The position numbers and the translations under genes are program-made. Positions 1 to 10,185 of a DNA stretch of 45,712 nucleotides are shown here, piece after piece. Position 1 is the stretch's first letter, and every line of letters begins with the position of its first letter. The stretch spans positions 1 to 45,712 of the forward strand of contig JAISAH010000020.1 in the NCBI GenBank assembly GCA_031266805.1, in the 5' to 3' direction. The notes below the pieces were generated by a model that was not told where the DNA came from, did no database searches, and saw only the letters and a list, made by a program, of their open reading frames with translations. Source of the DNA: Gracilibacteraceae bacterium. GTDB taxonomy: Bacteria > Bacillota > Desulfitobacteriia > Desulfitobacteriales > Syntrophobotulaceae.

Positions 1-893
<893 letters not shown>

Positions 894-896
894 AGT

Positions 897-1643
897 ATGA
901 TTGAACTGAAAAACAAAGAGCAAATTCAAATTATGCGCAGAGCCGGCGCTATCGTGGCTGAAACCCTCCAGCTGACGCGGGAGATGGTTCGCGCGGGCGT
1001 GACGACCGGCGAGCTTGACCGCGCCGCGGAAGAGTATATCATCAAACAGGGGGCGGTACCGGCTTTTAAGGGATATGACGGTTTTCCCGCCACGCTTTGC
1101 ACTTCGGTCAATGAAGAAGTGGTGCACGGAATTCCTGGGTCCCGCAAACTGTGTGAAGGCGATATCATCAGTATTGATTGCGGGGCGATTTATAAAGGTT
1201 ATTGCGGAGACGCGGCCATAACGGCGCCGGTGGGGGAAATCGACGCCGAGCGGCAGCGGTTGCTTGATGTTTGCGCGGAGGCTCTGGCGCGCGGTATAGC
1301 GCAGGCGCGGCCGGACAAACGCCTTTTTGACGTTTCCAGCGCCGTGCAAGTTTATGTGGAAGAAAATGGAATGTCCGTGGTGCGGGATTATGTGGGGCAC
1401 GGCATAGGCCGCAATATGCATGAGGATCCTCAAGTGCCCAACTTTGGCAGACCCGGCAGGGGACCGAGGCTGACGCGGGGTATGGTTATCGCGATTGAAC
1501 CGATGGTGAATCTGGGCGGTTATCAGGTGGAGACGCTCGGCAACAACTGGACGGTGGCAACGGCGGACCGGCGCCCGTCGGCGCATTTCGAGCACACAGT
1601 GGCCATCACTGAGGATGGCCCTGAGATATTGACGAAAGTATAG
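897..1643 (+). CDS. map: Methionine aminopeptidase, type I
   Basis: A 248-residue type Ia methionine aminopeptidase, which removes N-terminal Met from new proteins. The five metal ligands of the pita-bread fold are visible: D94, D105, H168, E201 and E232, with the conserved H77 as substrate contact. There is no N-terminal zinc or SH3 extension. The ATG is 3 bp after the adk stop with no clear Shine-Dalgarno site, so translation is likely coupled to adk. The adk-map-infA order is the classic Bacillota arrangement. Confidence 0.98.
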   Translation: MIELKNKEQIQIMRRAGAIVAETLQLTREMVRAGVTTGELDRAAEEYIIKQGAVPAFKGYDGFPATLCTSVNEEVVHGIPGSRKLCEGDIISIDCGAIYKGYCGDAAITAPVGEIDAERQRLLDVCAEALARGIAQARPDKRLFDVSSAVQVYVEENGMSVVRDYVGHGIGRNMHEDPQVPNFGRPGRGPRLTRGMVIAIEPMVNLGGYQVETLGNNWTVATADRRPSAHFEHTVAITEDGPEILTKV

Positions 1644-1675
1644 GGAACTACCGGCTGCGCAAAGGGGGGAAATAT

Positions 1676-1894
1676 ATGGCCAAAGAGGACGTCATCGAGG
1701 TGGAGGGCAAAGTGCTGGAACCGCTGCCTAACGCGATGTTTACCGTAGAACTGCCGAACGGGCACAGAGTGCTCGCGCATGTGTCAGGAAAGATAAGGAT
1801 GCATTTTATCAAAATCCTGCCGGGCGATCGGGTCACGGTGGAACTGTCGCCCTACGATCTGACGCGCGGACGTATTGTATACAGATTTAAGTAG
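1676..1894 (+). CDS. infA: Translation initiation factor IF-1
   Basis: A 72-residue single S1/OB-fold domain. It starts [11 protein letters not shown] and contains the family signature [17 protein letters not shown], then ends [10 protein letters not shown]-1 binds the ribosomal A site during initiation. An AAAGGGGGG Shine-Dalgarno site lies just upstream of the ATG. It is followed at 79 bp by rpmJ, as in most Bacillota. Confidence 0.98.
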   Translation: MAKEDVIEVEGKVLEPLPNAMFTVELPNGHRVLAHVSGKIRMHFIKILPGDRVTVELSPYDLTRGRIVYRFK

Positions 1895-1972
1895 GCGGAA
1901 TGGCGGTCAGGCCAGCAGGCCTGACAGAGGAATTTGACAGGAAGAATCAGGAAGGATTACGAGGTGAAGGTG

Positions 1973-2086
1973 ATGAAAGTTCGGCCTTCGGTCAAACCGA
2001 TTTGTGAGAAATGCAAAATAATCAAACGCCATGGCAAAGTCATGGTGATCTGCGAAAATCCCAAGCATAAACAGCGGCAGGGATAG
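1973..2086 (+). CDS. rpmJ: 50S ribosomal protein L36
   Basis: A 37-residue protein starting [14 protein letters not shown] and ending NPKHKQRQG. It has the L36 zinc ligands C11, C14, C27 and H32. Two starts are possible: the ATG at 1973, which gives the family-standard N-terminus, and an in-frame GTG at 1964 with a better spaced AGGAAGG. I chose 1973 because the usual L36 begins MKVRPSVK. The gene sits between infA and rpsM, its normal place. Confidence 0.96.
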   Translation: MKVRPSVKPICEKCKIIKRHGKVMVICENPKHKQRQG

Positions 2087-2140
2087 GCGGTCAGCCAGCG
2101 ATGAAGCGGGGCGCCGCTGACAAAAAGGAGGGTTTATAGT

Positions 2141-2509
2141 ATGGCTCGTATCGCCGGTGTGGACATACCGCGAGATAAAAGAGTGGAAGTATCTTTGACT
2201 TATATCTATGGGATAGGCCGGGCGCAGTCTAATAAGATCCTGACTAAGGCTCAGGTGAATCCGGACACGCGGGTGAAGGATCTGACGGACGACGAGGTAG
2301 CCCGCATCAGGGAAACTATCGACAAGGGTCACAAGGTGGAGGGAGATCTGCGCCGCGAGGTGTCGCTCAATATTAAAAGGTTGATGGAGATTGGCTGTTA
2401 TCGCGGTCTGCGTCATAGGCGCGGTCTCCCGGTGCGGGGACAGAATACCAAAAACAACGCCCGCACCCGGAAAGGTCCGTCACGGACGGCCGGCGGCAAG
2501 AAGAAGTAA
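2141..2509 (+). CDS. rpsM: 30S ribosomal protein S13
   Basis: A 122-residue S13, starting [20 protein letters not shown]. The helix-two-turns-helix [13 protein letters not shown] and the basic tail [19 protein letters not shown] are visible; the tail contacts tRNA in the P site. An AAAAAGGAGGG Shine-Dalgarno site precedes the ATG. Part of the rpmJ-rpsM-rpsK-rpsD-rpoA-rplQ run. Confidence 0.98.
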   Translation: MARIAGVDIPRDKRVEVSLTYIYGIGRAQSNKILTKAQVNPDTRVKDLTDDEVARIRETIDKGHKVEGDLRREVSLNIKRLMEIGCYRGLRHRRGLPVRGQNTKNNARTRKGPSRTAGGKKK

Positions 2510-2531
2510 ATCAGGGAGGTAAGCATAAAAC

Positions 2532-2921
2532 ATGGCGCGCAGAGTTGTTCGTACCAGAAGGAGAGAGAGAAAAAACATTGAGAGCGGCGTCGCTCATATC
2601 AAATCGACATTTAATAATACGATCGTTACCATAACGGATACCGGCGGCAACACGCTGTCTTGGTCCAGCGCCGGCGCTCTCAATTTCAAGGGCTCGCGCA
2701 AGAGTACGCCTTTTGCCGCCCAGATGGCGGCGGAAACGGCGGCTAAGGCGGCGATGGAGCACGGATTAAGGATCGTGGAATGTTACGTCAAAGGCCCCGG
2801 CGCCGGACGGGAAGCCGCTATCCGCGCTTTGCAGGCAGCCGGTTTGGAAGTGAGCCTGATTCGCGACGTGACTCCCGTCCCGCATAACGGCTGCCGGCCG
2901 CCTAAACGGAGAAGGGTATAA
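2532..2921 (+). CDS. rpsK: 30S ribosomal protein S11
   Basis: A 129-residue S11 of the small-subunit platform. Signatures include [15 protein letters not shown], the [10 protein letters not shown]-like segment (here [14 protein letters not shown]) and the C-terminal [20 protein letters not shown]-type end (here [18 protein letters not shown]). It lies 22 bp after rpsM, with an AGGGAGG site ahead of the ATG. Confidence 0.98.
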   Translation: MARRVVRTRRRERKNIESGVAHIKSTFNNTIVTITDTGGNTLSWSSAGALNFKGSRKSTPFAAQMAAETAAKAAMEHGLRIVECYVKGPGAGREAAIRALQAAGLEVSLIRDVTPVPHNGCRPPKRRRV

Positions 2922-2967
2922 AGGGTGGCGCCGGAATCTGTGACATATTCTGATAAAGGAGGAAAAA

Positions 2968-3603
2968 ATGGCTAAATATACGGAGGCTGTTTGCCGGCAG
3001 TGCCGGCGGGAGAGCCAGAAGCTGTTTCTGAAAGGCGAGCGGTGTTATTCGGGTAAATGCGCGATGGAACGGAAGCGCGGGCAGTTCCCGCCCGGAGCGC
3101 ACGGACAGAGCCGGGGACGCAAGCCGTCGGAATACAGTTTGCAGCTCAGGGAAAAACAGAAAGTGCGCCGTATGTACGGCGTTTTGGAAAAACAATTCCG
3201 TAATTATTTCACATTGGCCAGCCGCCAAAGGGGCATGACGGGTGAAAATCTGCTGCGCCTTTTGGAGCGCCGTCTGGATAATGTGGTTTTTCGCATCGGT
3301 TTTGCCGCTTCCAGAGCGGAAGCGCGCCAAATGGTGACGCACGGGCATATCGTCATAAACAGCAAACGGGTCGATATTCCGTCTTATCTGGTGGAGGTCG
3401 GCGAGGTCATCGCCTTCAAGGAATCGAGCCGAAGCAATAACCGCGTTAAGGAATTGACTGACGCGCTCCAGGAACGGCAGACGCCGGTCTGGCTCAGCTT
3501 GGACTCCGCCAAAGCCACCGGCGCGGTTCTGGCGCTTCCCAACCGCGAGGATATTCAGGCGCCGATCGAGGAACACCTCATCGTTGAAAAATACTCGCGC
3601 TAA
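2968..3603 (+). CDS. rpsD: 30S ribosomal protein S4, cysteine-containing form
   Basis: A 211-residue S4 that nucleates assembly of the 30S body. The N-terminus has four cysteines (C9, C12, C26 and C31 in VCRQCRRE...RCYSGKCAM), so it is the zinc-binding C+ form. The S4 RNA-binding domain starts around [20 protein letters not shown]. An AAAGGAGG site precedes the start. Many Clostridia also have a C- paralogue; none is seen here. Confidence 0.98.
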   Translation: MAKYTEAVCRQCRRESQKLFLKGERCYSGKCAMERKRGQFPPGAHGQSRGRKPSEYSLQLREKQKVRRMYGVLEKQFRNYFTLASRQRGMTGENLLRLLERRLDNVVFRIGFAASRAEARQMVTHGHIVINSKRVDIPSYLVEVGEVIAFKESSRSNNRVKELTDALQERQTPVWLSLDSAKATGAVLALPNREDIQAPIEEHLIVEKYSR

Positions 3604-3632
3604 TTAATATCCCGGAAAGTAGGTGCAATCGC

Positions 3633-4598
3633 TTGTTGGAACTCAATAACCCCAATAAATTCAGCAACCCGGCTATCGAGGTCGTTGAACGGGCGGACGA
3701 CAACACTTACGCCCGGTTCGTGATTGAGCCGCTGGAGCGTGGTTATGGCATCACTCTGGGCAATTCTTTGCGGCGGATACTTTTATCATCGTTACCCGGT
3801 TCGGCGGTGACGTCCATAAAAATCGAAGGCGTTCTGCATGAGTTTTCCACGCTTCCCGGCGTGCTGGAAGATGTGACGGAGATCATCCTGAATATAAAAT
3901 CGCTGGCTCTCAAAGGGCATACGGATGAAACGCGGTTTCTCCACTTGGAGTGCGAGGGCGAAGGAGTCGTGACGGCGGGGGATATCATAGCCGGATCTGA
4001 TTTGGAAATATTAAACCCCGATCTGAAAATAGCGACTTTGGACAAAGAGGGACGTTTATTCGTGGAGATGACTGTGGAACGTTCGCGGGGATATTTGCCG
4101 GCGGAAAAAAATAAAAAACCGGAATACGGCATAGGGGTGATCCCGGTGGACGCGATTTTTACGCCGATATATAAAGTCAACTATCAGGTGGAAGACACCC
4201 GGGTCGGTATGGTGACGGATTTTGACAAACTGACGCTGGAAGTTTGGTCAAATGGTAGCATTACCCCGGAGGAAGCCACCGGTCTCGCCGCTAAAATTTT
4301 AACTGACCGGCTGCGCATGTTTTTGAATCTGTCGGATAATCTTCCCGGCGTTGAAATCATAGACGAAGACATTGAGGAAGAAAAGGACAAGATTTTGGAA
4401 ATGACGATTGAGGAGCTGGACTTGTCCGTGCGTTCATATAATTGCCTCAAGAGGGCGGCTATCAACACCGTGGAGGAGTTGACGCACCGTACCCAGGAGG
4501 ATATGATAAAAGTTCGCAATCTTGGAAAAAAATCCCTGGAAGAAGTGGAACACAAGTTGCAAGATCTGGGACTGGGTTTTCGCGCGTCGGAAGATTAA
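3633..4598 (+). CDS. rpoA: DNA-directed RNA polymerase subunit alpha
   Basis: A 321-residue alpha subunit. The N-terminal dimerisation/assembly domain contains the signature [20 protein letters not shown]. After a linker rich in acidic residues, the C-terminal domain (about 250-311) has the helix-hairpin-helix region [14 protein letters not shown]...[12 protein letters not shown] that contacts UP elements and activators. The start is a TTG at 3633 with a GTAGGTG Shine-Dalgarno site; it yields the usual N-terminus. Confidence 0.97.
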   Translation: MLELNNPNKFSNPAIEVVERADDNTYARFVIEPLERGYGITLGNSLRRILLSSLPGSAVTSIKIEGVLHEFSTLPGVLEDVTEIILNIKSLALKGHTDETRFLHLECEGEGVVTAGDIIAGSDLEILNPDLKIATLDKEGRLFVEMTVERSRGYLPAEKNKKPEYGIGVIPVDAIFTPIYKVNYQVEDTRVGMVTDFDKLTLEVWSNGSITPEEATGLAAKILTDRLRMFLNLSDNLPGVEIIDEDIEEEKDKILEMTIEELDLSVRSYNCLKRAAINTVEELTHRTQEDMIKVRNLGKKSLEEVEHKLQDLGLGFRASED

Positions 4599-4620
4599 AT
4601 TCGGAAAGGAGGGGCAGACA

Positions 4621-4965
4621 TTGCCGTATCGTAAACTTGGCGCGAATATGGGCAGACGCAAGGCGCTTTTGAGAAATATTGTCACATCTCTGCTGAAACA
4701 TGGGCGAATTGAGACGACGGAAGCCCGGGCCAAAGAGCTCAACGCGTTCGCGGAAAAAATGATAACGCTTGGAAAAAGAGGCGACCTCGCGGCCAGGAGA
4801 CAGGCGCTCAGTTTTCTGTTGGAAGAAGATGTGGTAAAATACCTGTTTGACGATCTGGCGCCGAAATTCAGCCGGCGGCAGGGCGGTTACACGCGCATCA
4901 TCCGCAAGGGATTCCGGCGCGGAGACGCCGCGCAGATGGTTTTGGTGGAGATGGTGGCGGAGTGA
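4621..4965 (+). CDS. rplQ: 50S ribosomal protein L17
   Basis: A 114-residue L17. I place the start at the TTG at 4621, since AAAGGAGG lies 8 bp upstream and the resulting [18 protein letters not shown] is the normal L17 N-terminus. A longer frame open from 4522 would overlap rpoA and is not supported. It ends [10 protein letters not shown]. The gene is 22 bp after rpoA and only 3 bp before truA. Confidence 0.97.
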   Translation: MPYRKLGANMGRRKALLRNIVTSLLKHGRIETTEARAKELNAFAEKMITLGKRGDLAARRQALSFLLEEDVVKYLFDDLAPKFSRRQGGYTRIIRKGFRRGDAAQMVLVEMVAE

Positions 4966-4968
4966 CCG

Positions 4969-5826
4969 ATGGTTAGGATGGCGCTCGTTTTGGCTTATGA
5001 CGGAACAAACTACCATGGGTTTCAGTTTCAGCCCCCGGAGCGGGGGCGGACAATACAGGGCGAAGTAGAACGCGTTTGGCAAAATTTGTTTCACGAAACG
5101 ATCAGGCTTATTCCCGCCGGACGCACCGACGCCGGCGTTCACGCCGCCGGGCAGGTTGTAAGTTTTACCACGGCGGCGGCTATCCCGGCGGTCAACGTGC
5201 CCAAAGCGCTGAACAGTTTGCTGCCGCGGGACATTCGCGTGCTGAGGGCGGAGCGGGCAGCGGATGGGTTTAACGCTAGGCGTGACGCCCGCTGGAAACG
5301 CTATGATTATTTTATTGATAACGCGCGTATCCCGGATGTATTCACCAGACTTTACCGCCTGCATGAACCCGTGCCGCTGGCGACGGAGGACATGCGACGC
5401 GCGGCCCTCTCGTTTCAAGGAAGGCGTGATTTTCACGCTTTTGCCGCGGCCGGCGGCGCGGCCCGCTGTTTTGTCCGCACGCTGTATCATTGCCGGGTGC
5501 TGGTCTCTGGCGGTCTGATTCAAATAATTTGCGTCGGCGACGGGTTTTTGTACAATATGGTGCGTATTATCGCGGGTACGCTCATATCGGTCGGCAAAGG
5601 CAAAATGACGCCGGCGGCGGCGGCAGCGGCCCTTGAGGCCGGGCGCCGGGCCGGAGCGGGGATGACGGCGCTGGCGCGCGGACTCACGCTCACTCACGTT
5701 GAATATGGTTTGAGAATCCCGAGCGCTCTTTTTGCTGATTTGGAGCCGAATAACTGGGAAAAAGCGAGTTTATCCAAAGAGACTTATCGGATTCGGCAAG
5801 AATTTGGATTAGTCACTGGTTTGTAA
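4969..5826 (+). CDS. truA: tRNA pseudouridine(38-40) synthase TruA
   Basis: A 285-residue TruA that converts uridines 38-40 of the tRNA anticodon arm to pseudouridine. The catalytic aspartate is D54 in [30 protein letters not shown] is the conserved C-terminal core motif. The protein runs about 35 residues past the usual end (from about [17 protein letters not shown]), with no recognised motif in the tail. It follows rplQ after 3 bp; the ecfA1-ecfA2-ecfT genes that often sit here in Bacillota are absent. Confidence 0.95.
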   Translation: MVRMALVLAYDGTNYHGFQFQPPERGRTIQGEVERVWQNLFHETIRLIPAGRTDAGVHAAGQVVSFTTAAAIPAVNVPKALNSLLPRDIRVLRAERAADGFNARRDARWKRYDYFIDNARIPDVFTRLYRLHEPVPLATEDMRRAALSFQGRRDFHAFAAAGGAARCFVRTLYHCRVLVSGGLIQIICVGDGFLYNMVRIIAGTLISVGKGKMTPAAAAAALEAGRRAGAGMTALARGLTLTHVEYGLRIPSALFADLEPNNWEKASLSKETYRIRQEFGLVTGL

Positions 5827-5839
5827 GGAGGAATCGAAA

Positions 5840-6277
5840 ATGACCACGCAATTTGCTAAAGCCGGCGAAACAGAGCGTAAGTGGTATGTCATCGACGCCG
5901 AAGGCATCGCGCTCGGCCGTGTGGCGACGGAAGCCGCCCGATTGCTGCGCGGCAAGCATAAACCTATTTATACGCCTAATGTGGACGCGGGTGATTTTGT
6001 TATCGTCGTCAACGCGGCAAAAGTGATCCTGACGGGGCACAAAGCGGAACAAAAGCTGTATCGCTGGCATTCCGGCTATCCGGGCGGTCTGAAGTCAATG
6101 ACATATAAAAAGCTGATGGCCCAGCGGCCTCAGAGGGCGATGGAACACGCCGTCAAGGGCATGCTGCCGCGCAATAAACTAGGCGCGGCCCTGTACAGGA
6201 AACTGAAAGTCTACTCCGGGGAGACGCATCCGCATCAGGCGCAGAAACCGGAAACTTGGGTGATGAAATTGAAATAG
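5840..6277 (+). CDS. rplM: 50S ribosomal protein L13
   Basis: A 145-residue L13, among the first proteins to assemble on 23S rRNA. It shows [19 protein letters not shown], the central [17 protein letters not shown] and the signature [27 protein letters not shown] precedes the ATG at 5840. It is paired with rpsI, as in nearly all bacteria. Confidence 0.98.
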   Translation: MTTQFAKAGETERKWYVIDAEGIALGRVATEAARLLRGKHKPIYTPNVDAGDFVIVVNAAKVILTGHKAEQKLYRWHSGYPGGLKSMTYKKLMAQRPQRAMEHAVKGMLPRNKLGAALYRKLKVYSGETHPHQAQKPETWVMKLK

Positions 6278-6309
6278 CGATCATAAGTTTTACGTCTTGG
6301 GAGGGAAAA

Positions 6310-6705
6310 ATGGCAATACAATTGCAGTATTACGGTACCGGCCGGCGTAAGAACGCCGTGGCCCGCGTCCGGCTTTTGGCGGGCGAAGGCAGATACACGA
6401 TCAACGAGCGCGATATGGCCGAATATTTCGGCAAGAAAACTTTGGAAATGATAGTGCGGCAGCCGATGGAAGTCACGGAAACCTTAGGCAAATATGATGT
6501 CGTCGCCCGCGTACACGGCGGCGGCGCCACCGGTCAGGCCGGCGCTCTGCGCATGGGCATCGCCCGCGCGCTGATCAAACTGGACGACGGGATGCGACCG
6601 GCGCTGAAACGGGCGGGATTTCTCACCCGTGACTCGCGCATGAAAGAGCGCCGCAAGTACGGCTTGAAAAAAGCCCGTAAAGCGCCGCAATTCTCGAAAC
6701 GTTAA
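6310..6705 (+). CDS. rpsI: 30S ribosomal protein S9
   Basis: A 131-residue S9, starting [20 protein letters not shown] and ending in the basic tail [12 protein letters not shown], whose last arginine reaches the P-site tRNA. The start at 6310 has GGGAGGG just upstream; an upstream in-frame ATG at 6256 would overlap rplM and is rejected. It is the last ribosomal gene of this cluster. Confidence 0.98.
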   Translation: MAIQLQYYGTGRRKNAVARVRLLAGEGRYTINERDMAEYFGKKTLEMIVRQPMEVTETLGKYDVVARVHGGGATGQAGALRMGIARALIKLDDGMRPALKRAGFLTRDSRMKERRKYGLKKARKAPQFSKR

Positions 6706-6711
6706 TTTATT

Positions 6712-6727
6712 TTCAGAGCAGTCTGAA
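6712..6727 (+). terminator. Small hairpin after rpsI (possible attenuator)
   Basis: A perfect 6-bp inverted repeat, TTCAGA-GCAG-TCTGAA, lies 6 bp after the rpsI stop. There is no T-run after it, so it is not a full intrinsic terminator. It could reduce read-through into the next gene or stabilise the 3' end of the ribosomal mRNA. Confidence 0.3.
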
Positions 6728-6746
6728 GAGAAAGGAACTTGGGCGC

Positions 6747-7766
6747 ATGAAAAAACAAAAAAAAGGGATGGTTTTTATTGCGTTTACGCTTTTTTGCGCG
6801 CTGGCGCTGGCGGCGCCCGCGTTCGCTTCCGCTTCCGCTTATGAAACCATCGTATACAGACCGATGCGGATCGAAGGTTCTGACCGGATCGCCACGGCTA
6901 TTGAAGTCGCGAAATACGGCTGGGAAAGAGAAGGAGTGTTCCGGGCGGTCGTCGTCCCGGCCAATCAGGAAAACCTCATCGACTCGGTGGCGGTGGCGCC
7001 TTTGGCGACTCAGTTTGACGCTCCCGTACTCCTGACATATAAAGATAAACTTGATCCCCGCCTGAAGAAAGAACTTCAGGAATGGGGCACCCACACGGTA
7101 TACGCGGTCGGCGGGCTCTCAGATCAGGTGATCGCCGAATTGCGCGGTATGCAGGGCGTTTATGTGGAAGTCATCAGAGGGCAGGATCGGTGGGAAACAT
7201 CGCGATTGCTCAACGCGAGAATGTCTAATCCGGAGGGTTCGTTTGTCGTCGGTTATAATTCCGTGGCGGAAGCGTTGATGATATCTTCTTTTGCCGGCAA
7301 GAACTCTCATCGCGTGATTTTAGCGGACAGGAACGGTTCCGTTGACTTGTCGCAGCTCGTAGGCTCGCGTATTTACCTGATTGGCGACGAGAGGACTGTA
7401 GCCGACGTTGACGCCTCGAAGATACCGGGGTCGGTAGTCGTGCGCATCGCTGAATACGAAAACAATATTTATGACCGTAACTGGGAAGTCCTGCGGATTT
7501 TTAATTTTGATTATGATTATGTGTTCGTGGCGAACGGCGATTCGCTGGTGGACGCCTTATCGGTCTCGTCGCTCGCGGGCCGGACGGGCGCGCCTATCGC
7601 TTTTGCCAATAAATACCATGTACCGGCGATGGAGTTCGGCATGTTTGAGGGTAATTTGCGGATCCACCTGAGCAAATGCATCATGCTCGGCGGACCGAGT
7701 GTGCTTGACGATCAGGTTATGCAAGATTTGACTTTTGTGCGTAATGTTCCTCGGGACAGGAACTGA
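6747..7766 (+). CDS. Secreted protein composed of three CWB2-type cell-wall-binding repeats
   Basis: A 339-residue exported protein. Residues 1-29 form a signal peptide: KKQKKG, a hydrophobic core, then APAFASA as the cleavage region. The rest reads as three repeats of about 100 residues, each like CW_binding_2 (PF04122): the first begins RIEGSDRIATAIEVAKYGW and has AVGGLSDQVIAEL; the second begins RGQDRWETSRLL with LIGDERTVADV; the third has VANGDSLVDALSVSSLAGR and MLGGPSVLDDQV. In clostridial surface proteins such a triplet binds anionic cell-wall polymer. Here no enzymatic, LysM or other effector domain is attached. It starts 41 bp after rpsI with an AAAGGA site. Confidence 0.85.
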   Translation: MKKQKKGMVFIAFTLFCALALAAPAFASASAYETIVYRPMRIEGSDRIATAIEVAKYGWEREGVFRAVVVPANQENLIDSVAVAPLATQFDAPVLLTYKDKLDPRLKKELQEWGTHTVYAVGGLSDQVIAELRGMQGVYVEVIRGQDRWETSRLLNARMSNPEGSFVVGYNSVAEALMISSFAGKNSHRVILADRNGSVDLSQLVGSRIYLIGDERTVADVDASKIPGSVVVRIAEYENNIYDRNWEVLRIFNFDYDYVFVANGDSLVDALSVSSLAGRTGAPIAFANKYHVPAMEFGMFEGNLRIHLSKCIMLGGPSVLDDQVMQDLTFVRNVPRDRN

Positions 7767-7768
7767 AT

Positions 7769-7798
7769 TTTACGCGTGAATATTCAGATAATTATAAT
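7769..7798 (+). promoter_or_regulatory. Predicted promoter of the arginine operon with an operator-like palindrome
   Basis: -35 TTTACG at 7769-7774 and a perfect -10 TATAAT at 7793-7798, 18 bp apart. The 10-bp palindrome TGAATATTCA at 7777-7786 sits between them. TGAAT and ATTCA are the half-sites of the ArgR/AhrC box, but here they abut without the usual 4-bp A/T spacer. The position fits a repressor site. The promoter call is firm on sequence; the link to ArgR is inference. Confidence 0.6.
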
Positions 7799-7826
7799 TC
7801 CTCCCTCGGCGGATTGCGGGGGAGGA
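7799..7826 (+). terminator. Hairpin between the CWB2 gene and argC
   Basis: A 7-bp stem, TCCTCCC (7799-7805) with GGGAGGA (7820-7826), around a 14-base loop, followed by TTTAATC. It overlaps the expected start of the arg transcript, so it may end the upstream transcript or form the first hairpin of the arg leader. The T-tract is weak. Confidence 0.35.
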
Positions 7827-7850
7827 TTTAATCATCAAAGGTAAGTCTGT

Positions 7851-7867
7851 TGCGGTTCTCGACCGCA
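7851..7867 (+). promoter_or_regulatory. Hairpin in the argC leader
   Basis: A perfect stem-loop, TGCGGT-TCTCG-ACCGCA, ends 25 bp before the argC GTG and 13 bp before its GGAGG site at 7881-7885. It might affect ribosome access or RNA stability. There is no known riboswitch or T-box match. Confidence 0.3.
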
Positions 7868-7892
7868 GTGACCGTTGGGCGGAGGTGAAGAT

Positions 7893-8915
7893 GTGAAGGT
7901 CGGAGTAATAGGCGCTACGGGTTATACGGGGCATGAGCTTTTGCGTCTGCTGCGCGGGCATCCGGAAGCGGAAGTGGTCTTTCTTGGTTCTTCCGGCAGC
8001 GCGGGCCGCGATCTGCGGGAGATATATCCGGGGCTTCCGGGGGAATGGCCGGAACTGACGGCGGCGGAACCGCCGCCGGTAGATATTTTGTTTTGCGCCT
8101 TGCCGTCCGGCGCCGCGGCCGGACGCGCGGCTCGTTTTCTGGCCGCCGGCGGCAAGGTCATCGATCTCAGCGCAGATTTTCGTTTGCGCGATCCGGCGGA
8201 TTATGAAGTGTGGTATAAGTGGCGGCATCCGGCGCCGGAGTTTTTGCCGGAGGCTGTCTACGGTTTGCCGGAGTTTTACCGGGCGGAGATCGCCGGGGCG
8301 CGTCTGGTCGCCAATCCCGGCTGCTACCCGACGGCGGCGCTGCTGGCCTTGCGCCCGCTCTTGCTGGCCGGCCTGCTGGAGCCGGCCTCCATCATCATTG
8401 ACGCCGCTTCCGGTGTTTCCGGGGCGGGCCGCGCCTTGGAGCCTGATTACCTTTTCACGGAAATAAATGAGAATTTTAAGCCGTACGGTGTGGCATCCCA
8501 CCGGCATACGCCGGAAATAGAACAGGAATTGAGCGCCGCGGCGGGAGAAAAGCTCCGGGTCAGCTTTACCCCGCATTTGCTGCCGGTGACGCGCGGGATA
8601 TTGGCGACGGTTTACGCCAGACCGCGGCCGGGCGTCAGCGAGACGGATCTGCGGCAATGCTGGGAGCAGGCGTATGAGGGCGAACATTTTGTCGTCCTGC
8701 TGCCGGCGGGGGTATGGCCGCAGACTAAATTCGCCTTCGCCAGTAATTTTGTCTTTTTGCAGTTAAAGCTGGACGAGCGCACGGGACGCGTCGTCGCCGC
8801 CGCCGCCATCGATAATCTGGTGCGCGGAGCGGCCGGGCAGGCGGTGCAGAACATGAACATCATGTACGGCCGGCCGGAAGAAAAAGGACTGGAGCAATTG
8901 GGACTATGGCCTTAG
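7893..8915 (+). CDS. argC: N-acetyl-gamma-glutamyl-phosphate reductase
   Basis: A 340-residue NADPH-dependent reductase that converts N-acetylglutamyl-5-phosphate to the semialdehyde (arginine pathway, third step). The Rossmann motif VGVIGATGYTGHELLRLL starts at residue 3. The catalytic cysteine is C144 in NPGCYPTA, and the C-terminal catalytic histidine lies in HRHTPEIEQEL. I chose the GTG at 7893 because GGAGG lies 7 bp upstream and the Rossmann motif follows at once. The stop overlaps argJ by 10 bp. Confidence 0.97.
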   Translation: MKVGVIGATGYTGHELLRLLRGHPEAEVVFLGSSGSAGRDLREIYPGLPGEWPELTAAEPPPVDILFCALPSGAAAGRAARFLAAGGKVIDLSADFRLRDPADYEVWYKWRHPAPEFLPEAVYGLPEFYRAEIAGARLVANPGCYPTAALLALRPLLLAGLLEPASIIIDAASGVSGAGRALEPDYLFTEINENFKPYGVASHRHTPEIEQELSAAAGEKLRVSFTPHLLPVTRGILATVYARPRPGVSETDLRQCWEQAYEGEHFVVLLPAGVWPQTKFAFASNFVFLQLKLDERTGRVVAAAAIDNLVRGAAGQAVQNMNIMYGRPEEKGLEQLGLWP

Positions 8916-10159
8916 AAGTAGTTATACGCCCGATAGGCGGCGGCGTCGCCGCGCCGGCCGGTTTTTTCGCCGCCGGGGTCCGGGCCGGGATCAAGCGTGA
9001 AGATAAATACGATACCGCCCTCCTGTATTCCGTTCGGCCGGCCGCGGGCGCGGCGGTCTATACGCGTAGCGCGGTATGGGCGCACCCGCTGACTTTGACG
9101 CGCGCTCATCTCGCGGATGGCGTCGCCCGGGCTGTAGCGGTGAATAGCGGCAACGCCAACGCCTGCATGGGAAATTACGGAGAGCAGGCGGCTCTGGGGA
9201 TGGCGCAGGCTGCGGCGGAAAGTTTAGGGCTGCGGACGACAGACGTGCTGGTAGCTTCCACGGGCGTGATCGGTCAGCCGCTGCCGCTGGAAAAAGTTTG
9301 CGCCGGCCTTGCCGCCGCCGCGGCGGAGATCGGCGGCTTGCGCGGGGCGGAAGAAACCGAAGCGGTTTCGCGCCGGGAAGAATCGGCTCGCCGGGCGGCG
9401 CTGGCGATCATGACGACGGATTTGGCGGTCAAAGAACGGGCCTGGGAACTGACCTGCGCGACCGGGCCGGTCAGACTGGGCGTCATGGCTAAAGGCTCGG
9501 GGATGATCCACCCGAACATGGGAACGATGCTTTGTTTTATCACTACCGACGCGGCGCTGCCGCAGCCGCTTATGCAGGATATGCTGCGGGCGGCGGTTGA
9601 CGAGAGTTTTAACATGGTAACGGTGGACGGCGATACCAGTACGAACGACATGGTGATAATGCTGGCGAACGGCGCCTCCGGGGTCACGCCGGTTGGGGAA
9701 GATCTGGAGAAGTTTCGCCTGCTGCTGAATGCCGCCGCTGTTTCCATGGCGCGGGCCATCGCCCGGGACGGCGAGGGCGCGAGCAAATTGATCGAGACCT
9801 GTGTGCGCGGCGCGGCTACCCAAGAGGACGCGCGGCAAATCGCCCGCGCCGTTTGCGGCTCTAATCTGGTGAAAACAGCTATGCATGGGGAAGACGCCAA
9901 CTGGGGCCGGATCATCGCCGCAGCCGGGTATTCCGGGGCTCGCTTTGACCCGCGGCGCCTAGGCGTGAGCCTGAACGGGTTTGCGGTGGCGGCGGCGGGA
10001 GAGGGACTGCCTTTCTCGGAGGAAGAAGCGAAAAAACGTTTGCAGGCGGCGGAAATACTGATCGAGATCTCTCTCGCGGACGGGAACGCGGAAGCCGTGG
10101 CCTGGGGCTGTGATCTGAGTCATGCTTATGTGGATATAAACGCCGGTTACAGATCGTGA
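8906..10159 (+). CDS. argJ: Bifunctional ornithine acetyltransferase / N-acetylglutamate synthase
   Basis: A 417-residue ArgJ. It moves the acetyl group from N-acetylornithine to glutamate, closing the acetyl cycle, and in bifunctional forms also makes N-acetylglutamate from acetyl-CoA. The self-cleavage motif reads [14 protein letters not shown], so cleavage would fall between G206 and T207. The usual residue before the threonine is alanine; glycine is a mild variant. The ATG overlaps argC. Whether it is mono- or bifunctional cannot be read from sequence; no argA or argE gene is seen here. Confidence 0.96.
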   Translation: MALEVVIRPIGGGVAAPAGFFAAGVRAGIKREDKYDTALLYSVRPAAGAAVYTRSAVWAHPLTLTRAHLADGVARAVAVNSGNANACMGNYGEQAALGMAQAAAESLGLRTTDVLVASTGVIGQPLPLEKVCAGLAAAAAEIGGLRGAEETEAVSRREESARRAALAIMTTDLAVKERAWELTCATGPVRLGVMAKGSGMIHPNMGTMLCFITTDAALPQPLMQDMLRAAVDESFNMVTVDGDTSTNDMVIMLANGASGVTPVGEDLEKFRLLLNAAAVSMARAIARDGEGASKLIETCVRGAATQEDARQIARAVCGSNLVKTAMHGEDANWGRIIAAAGYSGARFDPRRLGVSLNGFAVAAAGEGLPFSEEEAKKRLQAAEILIEISLADGNAEAVAWGCDLSHAYVDINAGYRS

Positions 10160-10185
10160 AAACAAACACGGAAAGGGAATGTTAT

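Noticed and set aside
1964-1972. Upstream GTG start for L36
   Set aside because: It would add three residues before the conserved MKVRPS start. The Shine-Dalgarno spacing is good, so it is possible, but family comparison favours 1973.
4462-5697. Open frame of 411 codons on the minus strand
   Set aside because: It is antisense to rpoA, rplQ and truA, all well supported.
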